Source: Chytridium lagenaria (Eukaryota > Chytridiomycota > Chytridiomycetes > Chytridiales > Chytridiaceae). From it: a stretch of DNA of 64,000 nt. The notes below the pieces were generated by a model that saw only the letters and a program-made list of their open reading frames with translations, ran no database searches and was not told where the DNA came from. Of the stretch, positions 33,404 through 46,873 are shown one piece after another. Every line of letters begins with the position of its first letter. The stretch's first letter is position 1. Made by a program: the position numbers and the translations under genes. Location of the stretch: the NCBI GenBank assembly GCA_025449115.1, contig JAHLKC010000046.1:62001-126000 (forward strand), given 5' to 3'.

Positions 33404-36400
33404 TTTAAACTTTCTTCCCCCTTACCGGGCAGCCGCCGGCAGCCGCAGCAACAGCAGCAGCCCCTCTCTTGGGCCTTCCTGACCCAACAACCTTCTCCTG
33501 CACAGGACTAGCAGGAGCAGTCAACGGGCACATCTCCTCCCACAACCCGGCACCTTCAACCCATTCCCACTCACAGCGGGTGACGACATCAACGCAGCCG
33601 TAGACGGTCCAGTGGTCGTGATAATTGGAAGGGTTACGCCAGCAGCAGCAACAGCCGCTGCAATCACTTCAGCGGACACGGACATTGGGTATATCTTTAT
33701 CATCGAGAATAGATGTCTCATCAACGCCCAGACTGTCAATCTTGGCCAACAGCAGCAGCAGCCGCAAGGGCAGCCTGGGATGTTCATGGCAGCAGCAGCC
33801 CTCAGGGGTTAGTGCGAATAAGAGTGTGTTGACCACCAGCACCACTCGCCGCAGCGGCGGCGGCAAGCATACTGGAAGGAATAAGGGACGGGAAATCCCA
33901 CCCTCACCCGACATGTAGAAGGGGACGGGTGGAATGGCCGCGGCAGCACCTTCCTCGGTTGGAGATCCGGCATTGGAAGGGACAGCAGGGTCTTGCTGGA
34001 GACTCAAAAGCGCTGCAGCGGCGGCGGGTATGGCGGAACTCGCATCAGCGTCGCCAGTGGGATTACCGGCGGCCGCCCCGGCTTGTCCAGCTTGAGGGTA
34101 GAGAGCTCCTCCGTAGTAAGGGAACCACGCGTAAGGAGTAGCGGTTGCACCACCAGCTGCTGTAGCACCGCCAGTGGTGCTAGCCGCAGCGCCTGTGGGG
34201 TTGGATCCAGACGGGTACCAGACAAGGTAGTAAGGAGGAACTGGCATACCGGCAGGGAGGTTAAAGGGTGGCGCGCCAGCAAAAGGCGCTACAGCCTGAG
34301 CGTTCTCGCCCGCCGAGTCCGTCTGCTCACCATCGTCAGATGCCGTCTCCGTATTGGTTTGGTCATCCGAGAGGGCTCCGGCGGCGCGGGCGCGAGCAGA
34401 ACGACGGGGTTGAGAACTCTTGGACTTGCCCTTTCCTGCCTGCGCGCGGTAGCCTTTTTTCGAAAGCCACTTGTGACAGTTCTCGCAAAGCCTGTAAAGG
34501 GCAATTAGCATGGAAATTTAATCAAAACAATGATTAGAAATACTCACGGGTCACCCGAGCTGTCCTTGAATGCTTGGGATAGGTCAGCATTGCCACACTC
34601 AGAGCAGGTGTTTGCGGCATGGCCAGTTTTGCGCAAAACCACCTTCTTCTTGCCCTTCCCAGAGGCCGATGACGTAGGGGGGGACGGCTCCTGATCCGAG
34701 GCATCGCCTGCGGCACCATTTCCGTCCATATCCATATCCTCCGTATCATCATCATCCCCATCAACGGCTCTTTGGCCATCATCCATCCTACGTCTCTTAC
34801 TGCCTGCGGAGCCGTTGGCTCCGCCGTTGCCCGAGGAGTTGCCCCTGGTCCTCTTGGGAGTGTCCGGAGGAGTCTGCGCTGAGGACGAGCGAGATCCCCC
34901 GACCCGCCCCCGACCGCTTACTGCGTGAGGAGCCGCTGCCGTTACCATTGTTATTGCCGCCGCCTGGCTGGTTTGGGTCACCATAAGGATCCGACTTGAT
35001 ATGACAGTCAAAACAATAACTAAATAAATCAAGAAATTTTAGAATAAAAGATCATAACTTAATATCGAAAAAATTACTTACACTTCGCGCCCAGGTCCTA
35101 CTAATAGTCGTTCGCCGGACCCACATAGTTCACACTGAAAATCCGAGCTCTCTCCATCCTCAGAGGTCTTCCCCAAACGTGACCAGCCCTTCCTCATACG
35201 CAGCTGACCCGTAGTATGAGGTTGAACCACTGGCGTTGTCATTGGGGTAGGAGCCGGCGTAGCCAAAGTTCCCATCAAATGCGCCTGATTGTAGTGCCCG
35301 TTGGGGTCCAGCATCCCGTTCATGTAGCCCAGGGGGGGAGGCGGAAGCTGACTCTGACCTCCCCCCCTTTCGGCCTTTCCCGAACTCGTCTTAGCTCGCG
35401 GACGGTATGCCCTCGGATTGGGCCTTTCTGGAGTACATTCCTTGCACTTGATACGAATGGTACGATGGATGCAAAGGGAATTTGTAGGCTGACCTTCATC
35501 AAAGCACTAGATACATGACGAAAGAAAATAGAGAGTTTAGAGTCTGTCAACAAAAAAATACTAAAAATATTTTTCACTCACAGGTCTGCACTATAGAGTA
35601 GGAACACATGGCAAGATTTATGACGAGCACAATTAGTATATATAACATGAACGACGTGTAAAGAACAGAATAAAAAAGGAGAAAGAGTAAGGTGAACTTA
35701 CAGCATATCGCTGTCGTCGATGTTTGCAAATGGTAGAGCCTCCTGTTCCTTCGTCATAGCATTGCACACACTGTTTTGGGAAAATGGTAATGGTTTAGGG
35801 AGTGAAAAACGTCCGACAGATTCAGAGATTCAAAATAGTCCGATCGGACACAAAAATAAAAGAAATTGTGAAAAATGAAAAAATGGGCTGATTTGTCAGA
35901 AATGAAAAAAAGGAGAAGGTCGTCACGAAACGACAATAACGAGGTTTGTCGATGCTGAACCTCGATTGTCGATTGATTGTCGGGCAATGAAGGCCCTTCA
36001 ACAGACAATCCTCATCCAACAACCTCAACAACCTCAACTCCAGACAATCCTCATTCTCAAAAAAACCATCCTCCAACCCCATGTGATAAAACTCCCCTTC
36101 CTTCCAACTTCTGAATCCGTCACTGCATTCTTCAAAGCACTTTCAGTGCATGATTACAATAATAAAACAATAAAAAGACGAGAGAATGGATAAAACGCCT
36201 AAGTGTAAACATGAAAGGTGAAGGAGAAAAAAAAGGGCGAAGCGCAGCATTCCAAGTAGCGGGCAAGAAAAAAAAAGGGCCACATAATGTGAAAAACAAT
36301 AAAAGCATACCTGACTTCTCCGCTTGCCGTGGTGGCAAATCGAGGTCTGCCTCGGCCCACGCTTCTTTTTTGCCTTCTCAGATCCATCTTGTGACGGCGA

Positions 36401-36820
36401 AAGCGAACCAGAGGGGCTCGCTGCTCCCGATTGAACGGGCATGGTGAGAGAGTGCAAATGTCCGGCGGCCGCAGCTGCAGCAGCAGCGGCAGCAGCAGGG
36501 GCTGCACCATAGGAGTAAGCGTTTGGCGGGGGTGGCGGAGGTGCCTGCTGAAGATGCATGGTGTGGTGATGAGCGGCAGCGGCCGCCACTGCTGCTGCGT
36601 AGTGGTGTTGCACAGTCTGAGAAGCGTACTCGGCTGCGGCGTGGTACATCATGGCGGGGACAGAAGGGGGAGGTTGAACGTTGGGTAGGAGGAGGGAGTC
36701 ATCTCCCATGTGACTGCCGTAGGCGGCAGCAACGGCTGCGGATTCGTCTGGGGCAACGAGGGACAACTCTGCGGAGCCAGAGTCATCATCGCCCCCATGA
36801 TGATGGCTGAGGGTAGCCAT
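33404..36820 (-). CDS. Zinc-finger regulator: tandem IC-x-H repeats plus GATA-like fingers
   Basis: Probable nuclear DNA- or RNA-binding regulator. The start MATLSHHHGGDDD at 36820 is the first ATG of a long exon with Ala/His/Pro-rich tracts, ending at 36311 in QTSICHHGKRRSQ. Exons 35770-35702, 35590-35582 (9 nt, encoding CRP) and 35506 onward complete three tandem units of pattern C-x-H-x3-R-x2-C-x2-C-(Y/F)-D-E-G, for example ICKHRRQRYACRPCFDEG. A Cys4 site (QCELCGSGERLL, then VYCFDCHIK across an intron) and a GATA-like site (CSECGNADLSQAF, then LCENCHKWLSKKG across the 34552-34509 intron) follow, then basic, Ala-rich and Gly-rich tails ending SGRPKRGAA...RGKKV at about 33404. One-base frame breaks occur near 34895-34915 and in the last 400 bp. 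Confidence 0.7.
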
Positions 36821-37676
36821 AATTTCCTTGATGATGGCTGCTTGGTTGGAGTAAGCGATGGGAGAGAGAGTGGAGATGGATGTGTAGAAGGGGGAGTCAG
36901 TAACGGGCAAAAGGAAAGGAAGTGAGGAGCGCTGGCTGGTGAAGAAGTTATCAAGGGGCAAAAAAAATTGTGGCTGATACCCTGCCCTCAGCAAGCTTCA
37001 AGTCACTGATCTCTCAACGAGCAAGAGGATAGCAAATGGGATGGGAGGATAACGAGGTAAGTTGTAGAGTGAGTGTTGGGGTAGGATGGGGTTGTAGTGT
37101 CCGAGGTTGTTGAATTGAGTTGTCAGTGATAGACAACCTGTTTTTTCGGATTCGAACAAACCCTCCTTGAACGAACAAGCTCGACTTGAGGGTTCTTAAA
37201 TGTTGTTCTTCAGCACAGTCGATGACGACGGCCAACTGAACTACGTAAGGAGATGTGTCCTAACGTGCGTACGCTATAGTTAAGTGTGCACTGCTAAGTA
37301 AAGTAGGGAAGAAGGTCTATCTGTCTGTGAAGAGGTGACAATGGACACTTCTTTGTTGGAAAGACCGTCTCTGAGGAGACAATTGAGATTGGGAATGAAT
37401 TAATTAATTAATGAAAATTGTCTCTTGAGAATGAAAAGGGAAAATTGTTCCACAAGAGCCTTTTTGAGAAAATATAATTTCCTTGCAGCCAATACGCTGC
37501 TTTGAAAATAATTATATTTTTTTTCCTTAATTCATAAAAAAGTTTAAATGAAATAAAGAATTCCCAGAAACGTCGTACAAAACAAGACAAATCCCAAAAC
37601 ACGCCACAAATTCTCCTCATAGAAAAATGAATACACGACCTGCAAACGCGTCCATACATGCAAGGTAGTGTGCACG
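36821..37676. other. 5' leader of zinc-finger gene and intergenic DNA
   Basis: Frames upstream of 36820 start only at non-ATG codons. The interval up to 37676 holds AT-rich sequence (taattaattaatg at 37398) and no supported gene. Confidence 0.5.
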
Positions 37677-40600
37677 TTAAAGCGCACCATCCAAAAAACT
37701 GCCGTCAATCTCATTTCCCTCAGCTAGCCCCGACTGTGCTCTTGACCTCCTCTGCTGCTGTTGCTGTCTGCTTTTCAACGAAGTCGAGGAAGAAGGCGCC
37801 GCAGAATTTCCTCCTTTCCTCCCGCCTCCAAGATACTTTCTCCCAAGTATAGCCACACAAACTTCATCCATTGAAGCCGTCACACACCCAGTTCCACGCG
37901 CCTTCAACCTCATATTCACATCCTCTGAAACGAGCACCGTCTTCCCCCTCATTCTCGCACATCTCACAAGCACATCATCCACCCCCTAACTCCACTCCCC
38001 CACTCCTCAGTCCGGATAGTCAAAAACGGTAAAACAGTATTCTGTGCCGTAATCAACATCACATTGCTTGGTTTCCCTCCACCAGGGACAAACATCCCCT
38101 CAAGGTACCCCAAAGCATCGCCAGCAGATATGGCTAAGTGCTCCACTTCAGAAGCGCTCAACCCGTCTAACTCCATGATGATGGCGAGTGGTACGACAAT
38201 AGACCATCCCAACCCTACCATCTCTTTAACACCGTCAAGATCACCAACATAGCAATTCGTGTCAAACAGGAGCTGCGACTTGTTCTTATCAAGATCAAGC
38301 ACGACCTTGCCGCCATCACGGCTAACATCCTGAAGCACCTTTGGAATAAACTGATACGAAGGCATACGACGTCGGCCACTATCACCATCCGAATCAACAA
38401 CTCCACCCCTCGAATTCAACTGTAAGGATAGCTCCTCCTTCTTTTGCTTCAACTCCCTAACCAGCAATCCCGCCTCATCCGGAGGGCTGAGTTGTGCTTC
38501 TCCAGTATCCATACCATATGACGAGAAACCCATCATCTCATGGAAATCCATCACAATCTCCTCTTCGTCCTCATCGTCCATCCGTCGGGCCGTATGTGAG
38601 AAAGATGAGGCGCTTACGCTCAATTGCCCAGCTTCGCCATCATCGTCGTCAATTCGTTTCACGGCGTTGGCTAGCGGCGTTGACATGCGTGGAGCCAGCA
38701 CATGCGTTAAAGAGGGGTTTGAAGGTGTTGTTGGCTCTTGATCGTCGAGATCGGAAGGTGGACGCCAAGTATCGACGTCTTGGTACCTGCGACCAACATA
38801 AACTATTTCACCAGTCTCGGTATCCACGTCCATGAAAGGGATTTCCTAATAGCATTTTAATTAGCATTTCACATGTAGAATCCTGTCAAGTTTTGATAAT
38901 AGTGGGGAAAAATCATGGTTTGCAACGATAAAAACTGAATGAAGAAACAAACCTTGAACGCCTCCATAAATTCATTGAGTAAAACCTTCCCCCTCCTCCT
39001 CCCTTCCCCCTCACCCCGCTCGCAGGGAAATACTTGACTTTCTCTGCAAAAAACTCATCCATCGCTTTCACACCCCCCGCTGCCATCACAGCAGCATCAA
39101 ACACCTTCCTATCATAAATCTCCCTCAAAGGTAATAACCCTCTCATCATCCAATCCTCTGCAAAGACTTCCACAATGCTAGCAACCTTGATTTCGTCATT
39201 ATGTCTAATACTATCAGGAGCCGCTATAACGGATTCAAGGACGGATGACGGTGTGGCGCCAACCGAAGACTGAGAGTTCTCATCCGATTCTACATCGACG
39301 TTGTACGCATTGCGTCGCTGCGCCTCTTGATGATGCACAACCTCATAAACGCTCCTAGAAAGCCTTGCAAAGGCTTGCCATAATGAATAATGCGGCTAAT
39401 GTAAAAGAACCAACCATTTAGTTTCATTTCAACTTCCAAACAGGACTCAGAAACAAATAATTACCTCAAAATAACTGGACATGGTCCACATCTTCCCAAC
39501 TTTAGTTCTCAACCAACCCACAACCAACCTCACAGCAACCAAAGCCTTCGACTCCAAAATCCCTCCATTCCTCCCCGCCAATGCAGCATCCATCACAAGT
39601 GACTCAAAAATTCCCGCCGCAAATGAGGCAATTAGGTTCCTCATATCTTTCTCCCCATCCGTGGCTTTCTCGTAAAAAGAAGTTTCGTCCGCATTCGCAG
39701 GTGTATACATTCCTAAAACGTGAATCGTCAATACAGTGACATGAATATGCCATCGGTCCGGTTTAGCCGGTCGTGATTTCCCCAGTAATGCGTCACGTAA
39801 GGATTTCATATGAATTTTGAACATGTCGACGCTTGGGAAAATTAGAGGACTCTATAAGCCAAATCTTACCTGATTTTTGTATATAGAATTTCGTAAACTG
39901 TGAGGAATTTTAGCTCAATGCTTGTTCGCTTCTTCGATTCAAGAGATTGCGTGATGAGACAAAGAGAAGGAGAAGAGTATCTTTCGAACTAGAGTACGGA
40001 GCCCGGACGTTAAGGCTACGCACAAAATCAAAAAAAGCAGCCATGAAATTGGATTCCATTGCGGATATGGTGGCAAGTTGATGGTAATAGAGCCCTATAC
40101 AAAAAAGGTTCATCAAATAGTCTCGCAGAGATGCGATCCGCATGAAACCTACCATTACTCGGTGCCAAAAATGCCGCGTACTCATATATCTCTTTCACCT
40201 CCTTCCAATCCTTCTTCTTTCCCGGATCTCCCATCATAATTTATACCTAGAAAGATCCCCCTGATATCCAACGCACCTAAACCATCTAGGTGTGCTTGGA
40301 GTCTTTTCCTTTCCTTCCTTCATTCCATCAGCCATATCGGTATAAATTTGTATAGCGCCTTCAATAAACGTGTTAAATGCATTTAAAGTACTCTCGTCGG
40401 CGAGTTGGATGTTGGACCGCCGAAGTTGTTCAATGCGAGCATGAAAATTAACTTTCCACATGCGATTTTCGAGGTCGTGAGTTTGAGAAAGAGTGGGTTG
40501 GGCAATAATCATTGTTTTGAAAGCTTTGCGAGCCTTTAAAAAAGGTTAGCGTCCGCATAGAATAAAAGCCAAAAGTTATTTCTATATACCTCAACCGTTC

Positions 40601-41254
40601 TTCAATATCAGATTTTCAAGCGCAGTTTCGTTGTTCCTAGACTTGACTGTGTCTTCAAGCTTGCAAATCACTTTATACAGCAGTTTAACATCTTTCGAGT
40701 CTTTCAAATCCAATCTGTTCGGGGTCTACATTAACGTCAACCTCAGGCTGAACCATTTGCGGCGTCAGCCTTTCAGTTGGTTTTTGCTTCAGTCCAGTAG
40801 GCACTGCAAGAATCCCAGTACCCCTTGTTTCTTCCGGCCTCGCAGAGGATCTTGGCGGGTTTAATTTTCTCTTGGTTGAACCCCCATCATCCCTCCCTTC
40901 AAAGCATTTAGCGATCTACTCTTCTCTCTTGAATCCATTCCCAGCATTCCTACTCTCAAACAAAACATCTGTATCCACAAACTCCAGTGGCGCCACATCA
41001 GTTTTCGCAACGCTCGACAGAATCCGTGGAGCAAAGGCAGCCGGTTCATTCGCAGCAGTGGATTGCGATCGAACCTTGTTCGAACTAGGATGATTCGGAT
41101 CGTATAACTTTCTTTCTGTGTTGGATGATGGTCGTCTCCCCGTTGAATCGTCTGAACGGCTGGAAAGGGTGGCGCCTACCCCACCGCCTGACTTGGACGA
41201 CGGTTTCCTTCCTTGACCACTTGAATGCTTAGAACCTCTTGGAGGACTGTCCAT
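37677..41254 (-). CDS. SMG6: SMG6/EST1-like endonuclease of nonsense-mediated decay
   Basis: In the SMG6 family, cleaves premature-stop mRNAs and can bind telomerase RNA. Starts MDSPPRGSKHSSGQGRK at 41254. A short motif ERKLYDPNHPSS resembles the exon-junction-complex-binding motifs of SMG6/UPF3. The EST1/14-3-3-like helical region covers about 40512-39450 (WKVNFHARIEQLRRSN; EVKEIYEYAAFLAPSNG; GLYYHQLATISAMESNFMA). The PIN nuclease domain is C-terminal: LLFDTNCYVGDLDGV, VPLAIIMELDGLSASE and, after a one-base frame break in a G run at about 37983, VDDVLVRCARMR and VLVSEDVNMRLKARG. The acidic residues expected for metal binding are visible. Ends FLDGAL*. Several exon borders remain approximate. 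Head to head with the TFIIIC gene. Confidence 0.8.
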
Positions 41255-41361
41255 GCATGCATCTTTTTCCGGTTGAAAAGCTCCCCTAATGTTGTTGACG
41301 TTTCAAGGAAACGATTCTCGACCAAAAAAAAACTTGTTTGCACGAAAACCAGCTTATAGCC
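41255..41361. promoter_or_regulatory. Compact bidirectional promoter, SMG6 / TFIIIC tau131
   Basis: Only 107 bp separate the two start codons, so regulation and both 5' leaders must share this space unless leaders extend into the opposite gene. An A-rich stretch (accaaaaaaaaac at 41320) is the only visible feature; no TATA box. Confidence 0.6.
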
Positions 41362-44300
41362 ATGAGCTTCCTTGATCTCCTGCAGAGTGAGGAACTGGAT
41401 GATTTTCAGGGAGAGTATGGATACTATGAGGAAGCTGAATACGACGATGCGAATGAGGATTACTACTATGGGGAGCAGGAACAGGAGGAGGACGACGACG
41501 GGATTGGCATTCCAGAGGATATCAGGCATGTCCTATTTTACAATATACGTCACCCGGCTTTCGCAATACCGGATCATTCGAGCTCATGTTGCTAATACTG
41601 AAGTACGCAGTCGTCTTATGGATGCAACAGCCATGACGTACATGGATAGAAGGGGCGCACCGCTCTCCCATCATCGAATCTTGAATGAAGAAGACGAAGA
41701 AGGGGATTTTGAGGAAGAAGAGATGCAAGACATTCGGGGCATGGAGATGGAAATGGAAGAAGCCATGGCCGAAACTTCCCGGAAACGTAAACGCGGGAAA
41801 GGTCGCAGGAGAAAGGTATTCGCGTCGTTTTAGCCTTCACGCGCTGAAAAAAAAAAAAAAAAACAAAAACAAAAACAAAAAACCTTTCCGCAGACGGGCG
41901 TCAATACGCAAGTGGATTATATTATGGGGATTGCAAGATCGGCTTATGCGAGGAAGGATTTTGCGGAAGTGCTTAAACAATTGCATGAGGCTATTCAGTT
42001 GGATTATAAGGCAGCTTCGGCTTGGAGGCTGCTGGCGGCTGTGCATGGTGAGCTTGGGGACCCCATCAAGACGCTTCAAGCCAATTTTTTGCTCGCGCAT
42101 TTGACGCCAAAGGATGGAGACTTGTGGAGATCGCTTGCGGAAACATCTTTGTAAGGTTTTTTTTTGCTTCTTGATGAATTCGTACTATTGTAAAAACCCT
42201 GTTTTACTAAACATTCTTGTTCTTGCAGACAAATGGGACACCATGCTGATGCTGAATATTGTTACAAAAAAGCGGTGTCCGCAAACCACGGTGACCTTAT
42301 ATCACTCGAACAACTTTCCAAAATCTATGCGCGACAAAGCCGTTTCCAAAAAGTGAGGTTGCCTTAATCTCCATTTATGTAAACATTTTTTATAGGCCAT
42401 AGATGGATTTTCTACCATCCTCCGTCACATGCCTCACCGCATGGAAGTCATCAGCGAACTCTCCCGTATCTATCTTACTCTTAAAGACGTCCCCCGCGCC
42501 ATTTCCCTCTTCGAATCCGCTCTTGAAGCCGACGCGAACTCTCCTCTAATGGTGTTACCCACCCGTGAAGGTACACCAGACGAAGAAGTTGTCGGCTTAA
42601 TTGGCGGTCTATCGATGGCTGACATAGCTCCCAAAAAGCACTTGAGGATTGGATACGATGAGTTACATATGCTTGTGGAATTGTATTTTGAGGTGCGGGA
42701 ATTTGAGAAGGCGTATAACGCTATACGAGTTGTTTTGGTGAGGATTCAGGGGTTGGAGAAAATGAGGGTGGATGCTCAGAATTTTGATGAGTTTCTGGGG
42801 ATTTATGATGATATGCCGGTGGAGATTAGAGTGAAGTTAGGGATTTGTAGATTATGGTTGGACGACGTTGAAAAGGCAAAGGTAAGATAATTGGGTTGCT
42901 ACCCATAGTTTTATTACTGTTTATTTTATCCTCTTATTTGTTTGGATAATCTCGTGTCTTTGTTAAATATAACTTCGATATAGAAAAACTTCAAATACCT
43001 TTTCCGCGAGGCTGTTAACGAGTATACTTCACAATATTATGAAGTCGCCGACGCTTTTTCCGAAAAAACGCATGATGAATGCAGCCATGGAAGTGTTAGA
43101 AATTATGGGAAAGAACGAAGCTGTGAGTTTTTTTTTCAATCAATATATAACTTAACGTCTATGCAGACAAATACAGCACGAACTTGGAGAAAGCTTGCAT
43201 TTGGATTGCAACAATTGGGCAATTATGAAGACGCTGTGGAACTATATGAAGCAGGTATGAGTTTGCCACATACCGATGATGTACCAGAACGCGACGATTA
43301 ACTTTGGACTACAGTGCTTGAGGACGAACCAGATGACGTTGATTCAAAGATCCAGCTTGCTGAAATTTACAACGCATTGGGAGATGAAAAAAAGGCTGCA
43401 GAGCTTATGACTGACGGTGAGTAAAATGATTGTTTTTATAATCCTTTATACCGACATAACACTTCATTGCAGTTCATATGCAGGGTAAAAAGACTTCCTC
43501 TTCTTCGAAAGTCTTCTTGTCACCCGAAAAAGAGCATCCAAGCTCCGCCTTACTTCGCAAAGTCTCTCCAAAATCTGTTTCGAGGGGTGAATCGGAGAGT
43601 GTTCGTCAAGACAGGGCTATACAAGCAGCGGAGGAAGCCGTTAAAGTTCGCGAAAATCAGGCGTCTTGGGAGAAAATGAACTCTTTAATGGACAAACTTG
43701 ATGATATATTTAAACGGGTGAGTTTGTCAAATATACTTTTTATTCGTTTGGAAAACTTATATAGGTTTCATAGGCCGATTTCTTGCGCACAGCAAGGCAA
43801 TTGATTGGAAAATTTCAGAATACTAGAATGTTTATCCGGTAATCGCATTACATATTAACGTAATTCTAATATTATCATTTAGACGGATAGGGTACTTTTA
43901 GCTTGATGTCCCATTTTTTTTGTCCTTATATCTTCTTAGACCAAGCAATATACGGGAACTCATCGAAAGAGACGAATTGATGAAGGTCAGCTCTTTTGTT
44001 AGATTTTAAAAACTTATGACGTTTGTCTATCGCCTTGGGCTGTGCAGATGCCGACATGAGCGAATTCCAAGGACTTTCTTTTGACCAATGGTACACCGCA
44101 TTCGGAGAGGTGAAGATTTTCTCTGACACACACAACTTTTTAACATTGCATGTTTATTAAAGTACGCTCGTGCATTAGCTAAGGATGGGAAAGAAGAGGA
44201 TTCATTTACGGTATTGAAGTCGGCCTACGATGCCAATGTTTTTTATCACGACGATAAGAGAAGAAGAAGCTTACACTTGCAAATGATTGGTGATAATGTT

Positions 44301-45234
44301 TTATGCAATAATAACTCACAGTATTTTAAGCATCTGCCCTCTATTGTGGAAATTATAATCGCGTTGTTCAACATATGCGAGGGTTCTTCATCCCATTGCC
44401 CGAAAACAATGAACTCTACCGTCTTTACATGGCTATGATTACTGGAGGGTAATTAATTAATTACGAGATTTATCTTACGATCTTGAAGCGGTCAAGAAGC
44501 TGTGTTGGCGTTTGCAGCTTCTACTGAGCAGAAGTACTTTTTGCGTCAGATAAAGTCGATAGACACGGCGCATGAAAAAGATGCCTTATCTATTTCACTG
44601 AAACCTAGTCTTTTGATTTTGTATGGCCATATACTTTTCTGTGCACGATCGTATGGGGCTGCAATATGTGAGTTTTCCTTCTTTTGACAATTCTTCAAAA
44701 AGCCGTTTCTCCATTTAATTATTTTTATCACTGCACAAGTTTATTATGTGCGTGCATTTAATATTTCGCCAAATGATTCGATGGCAAATATGTCGCTCGG
44801 CATCGCTTATTTGCATGTCGCTATGCAACGGAGGGCTAAGAACAGACAGCTCAGAATAGGACAGGTATTTGAAGCTCTGTTAAAGAAAGGATAAAACTGT
44901 TTACTTGTTATTAGGCATTGACGTATATGTTGCGTTATTATGAGATTGAGAAAGGATCTATGGAGGCGTGTTACAATTTAGCGAGAGCCTTTCATCAATT
45001 GGGCATAATGGATCATGCTATTGACTACTACCAAAAAGTTCTCGCTGGACCCGGAGATTCTCCTGGGGTGAGCTTGAATTATTTTTAAGAGGAAGCTGCT
45101 TTTCGTGACTGATGCGATATTCTTACCAGGGACACCTTAAGATGGAGGCAGCTTATAACTTGTCCATGATCATGCTGGGATCTGGGACCCCACAGCTCGC
45201 ACAGGAGCTTATTTTTACTTATTGTGAAGTATAA
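41362..45234 (+). CDS. TFC4: TFIIIC tau131-like subunit (TPR protein)
   Basis: RNA polymerase III assembly factor: the tau131/TFC4 subunit bridges TFIIIC to TFIIIB on tRNA and 5S genes. Starts MSFLDLLQSEELDDFQ at 41362 with an acidic N-terminus, a basic patch (ETSRKRKRGKGRRRK), then TPR arrays: VDYIMGIARSAYARKDFAEV, AWRLLAAVHGELGDP, MEVISELSRIYLTLKDVPRA, LHMLVELYFEVREFEKA, ARTWRKLAFGLQQLGNYEDA. A C-terminal TPR block includes NISPNDSMANMSLGIAYLHV and MEACYNLARAFHQLGIMDHA, ending FTYCEV*. About 15 introns of 40-100 nt; one carries an A17 run and CAAAAA repeats (41844-41881). Length and order match the family. Junctions near 43690-44440 were not all resolved. Confidence 0.85.
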
Positions 45235-45356
45235 GATCAATTATAATTGAATTGCAAGTGCCAACGTGAGACATGTTTGTTTGGGCCTTAAGAGTAGTGT
45301 GTCAAAGTTGTCCGATTTGGGTTTTAAGAAAACGAGAAAAAAAAAGATCAAATAAG

Positions 45357-46814
45357 ATGGCTGATGCTCACCAACGCTACTCCAGCCCGTTAACCTCGAG
45401 GTATGCCAGCCCAGAGATGGCCTACAACTTCTCTGATGCAAAGAAGTTTGGCACTTGGCGTCGTCTTTGGATCTGCCTTGCTAAGGCTGAGAGATCCCTT
45501 GGTTTGACTGACATCACCGAGGAGGCCATCAGCCAGATGGAGGCTAACGTTGCCAACATTGACTATGTGATGGCCGCTGCAGAGGAGAAGAGGAGAAGAC
45601 ACGACGTCATGGCACACGTCCATACTTTTGGTGTTGCTTGCCCTTCTGCCGCAGTATTATTCACCTTGGAGCAACTTCCTGCTACGTGACCGACAACTCT
45701 GAGCTCATTATGATGAGGGATGCTCTCGACATCCTCATCCCCAAGATCGCCTCCTGCAGTGATAAGCTTGCAAAGTTTGCGCTCCCAGTACAAGGATCTC
45801 CCTACCCTTGGCTTTACCCACCTGCAGCCTGCTCAGCTCACCACTGTTGGTAAGCGCGCCTGTCTCTGGCTCCAGGACCTTCTCATGGATCTTCGCAACG
45901 TAAGCCGTGCTCGCGCTGACCTCCGCTTCCGCGGTGTCAAGGGTACCACTGGCACTCAGGCCTCCTTCCTTGCCCTTTTCGAGGGCGACCACGACAAGGT
46001 TGAAGAGCTCGACAACCTTGTCACCGAGATGAATGGCTTTCCCGCCGCCTACGGAGTCACCGGCCAGACCTACTCTCGCAAGGTTGACCTTGACGTGTGC
46101 GCCGCCCTCGCATCGTTTGGTGCTACCGCCCATAAGCTCGCCTCCGATATCCGTATCCTCGCTAACTTTAAGGAGATTGAGGAGCCCTTTGAGAAGGATC
46201 AGATTGGTTCCTCCGCAATGGCCTATAAGCGCAACCCCATGCGTTGTGAGCGTGTGTGCTCGCTCTCGCGTCATCTCATGACTCTCGTCGCCAACACCCA
46301 CGCCACTGCGTCTAACCAGTGGCTTGAGCGTACCCTTGACGACTCCGCCAACCGTCGCATCACGATCCCCGAGGCGTTCCTCACCGCCGACATTGTCATC
46401 TCGCTCCTCCAAAACATCTTTGACGGCATGGTCGTCTACCCAGGTGTCATTAGCCGTCGTATCAACCAGGAGCTCCCTTTTATGGCTACTGAGAACATTA
46501 TCATGTGCATGGTCAAGGAGCACAACGGTGACCGTCAGCGCTGTCACGAGGAAATCCGTGTCCTTTCTCACCAGGCAGCGCGTGTCGTCAAGGAAGACGG
46601 TGGCGAAAATGACCTTGTGGAGAGGATTCGCAACTGCGAGTACTTCCAACCCCTCATTGGTCAACTCGACAAGCTTCTTGACCCCAAGACTTTTGTTGGA
46701 CGCGCTCCTCAACAGGTCGTGACTTTCATGGAGAAGGAGGTCAAGCCTGCTCTTGAACCTTACCGCAAGTTGTTGGACTCTGGAGCTGTCCGTCAGGAAG
46801 AGCTCAGCGTGTAA
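45357..46814 (+). CDS. ADE13: Adenylosuccinate lyase
   Basis: Cytosolic enzyme acting twice in purine synthesis: SAICAR to AICAR plus fumarate, and adenylosuccinate to AMP plus fumarate. No introns, unlike its neighbours. Starts [18 protein letters not shown]. Conserved pieces: [29 protein letters not shown] (catalytic His region), [13 protein letters not shown], the flexible signature loop [18 protein letters not shown], and DDSANRRI. Ends VRQEELSV* (~486 aa, normal length). The frame is lost between about 45656 (one base short after GCCGCAG) and 45783 (one base extra in GCGCTCCC), then restored; [18 protein letters not shown] reads in the third frame between them. Since the enzyme is essential, these are almost surely assembly errors. 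Synonymous sites are rich in C/G, as in highly expressed genes. Confidence 0.97.
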
Positions 46815-46873
46815 ATTCTTTCAGTAAATACAGTATTGATTACAAATACTTTTTGTCATCTTATCCAAAATCA

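Noticed and set aside
43926..44135. Minus-strand frame inside the TFIIIC gene
   Set aside because: Antisense to coding exons and introns of the tau131 gene.
45735..46712. 325-codon open frame antisense to adenylosuccinate lyase
   Set aside because: A shadow of a GC-rich, codon-biased gene; the plus strand encodes a clear ADE13.
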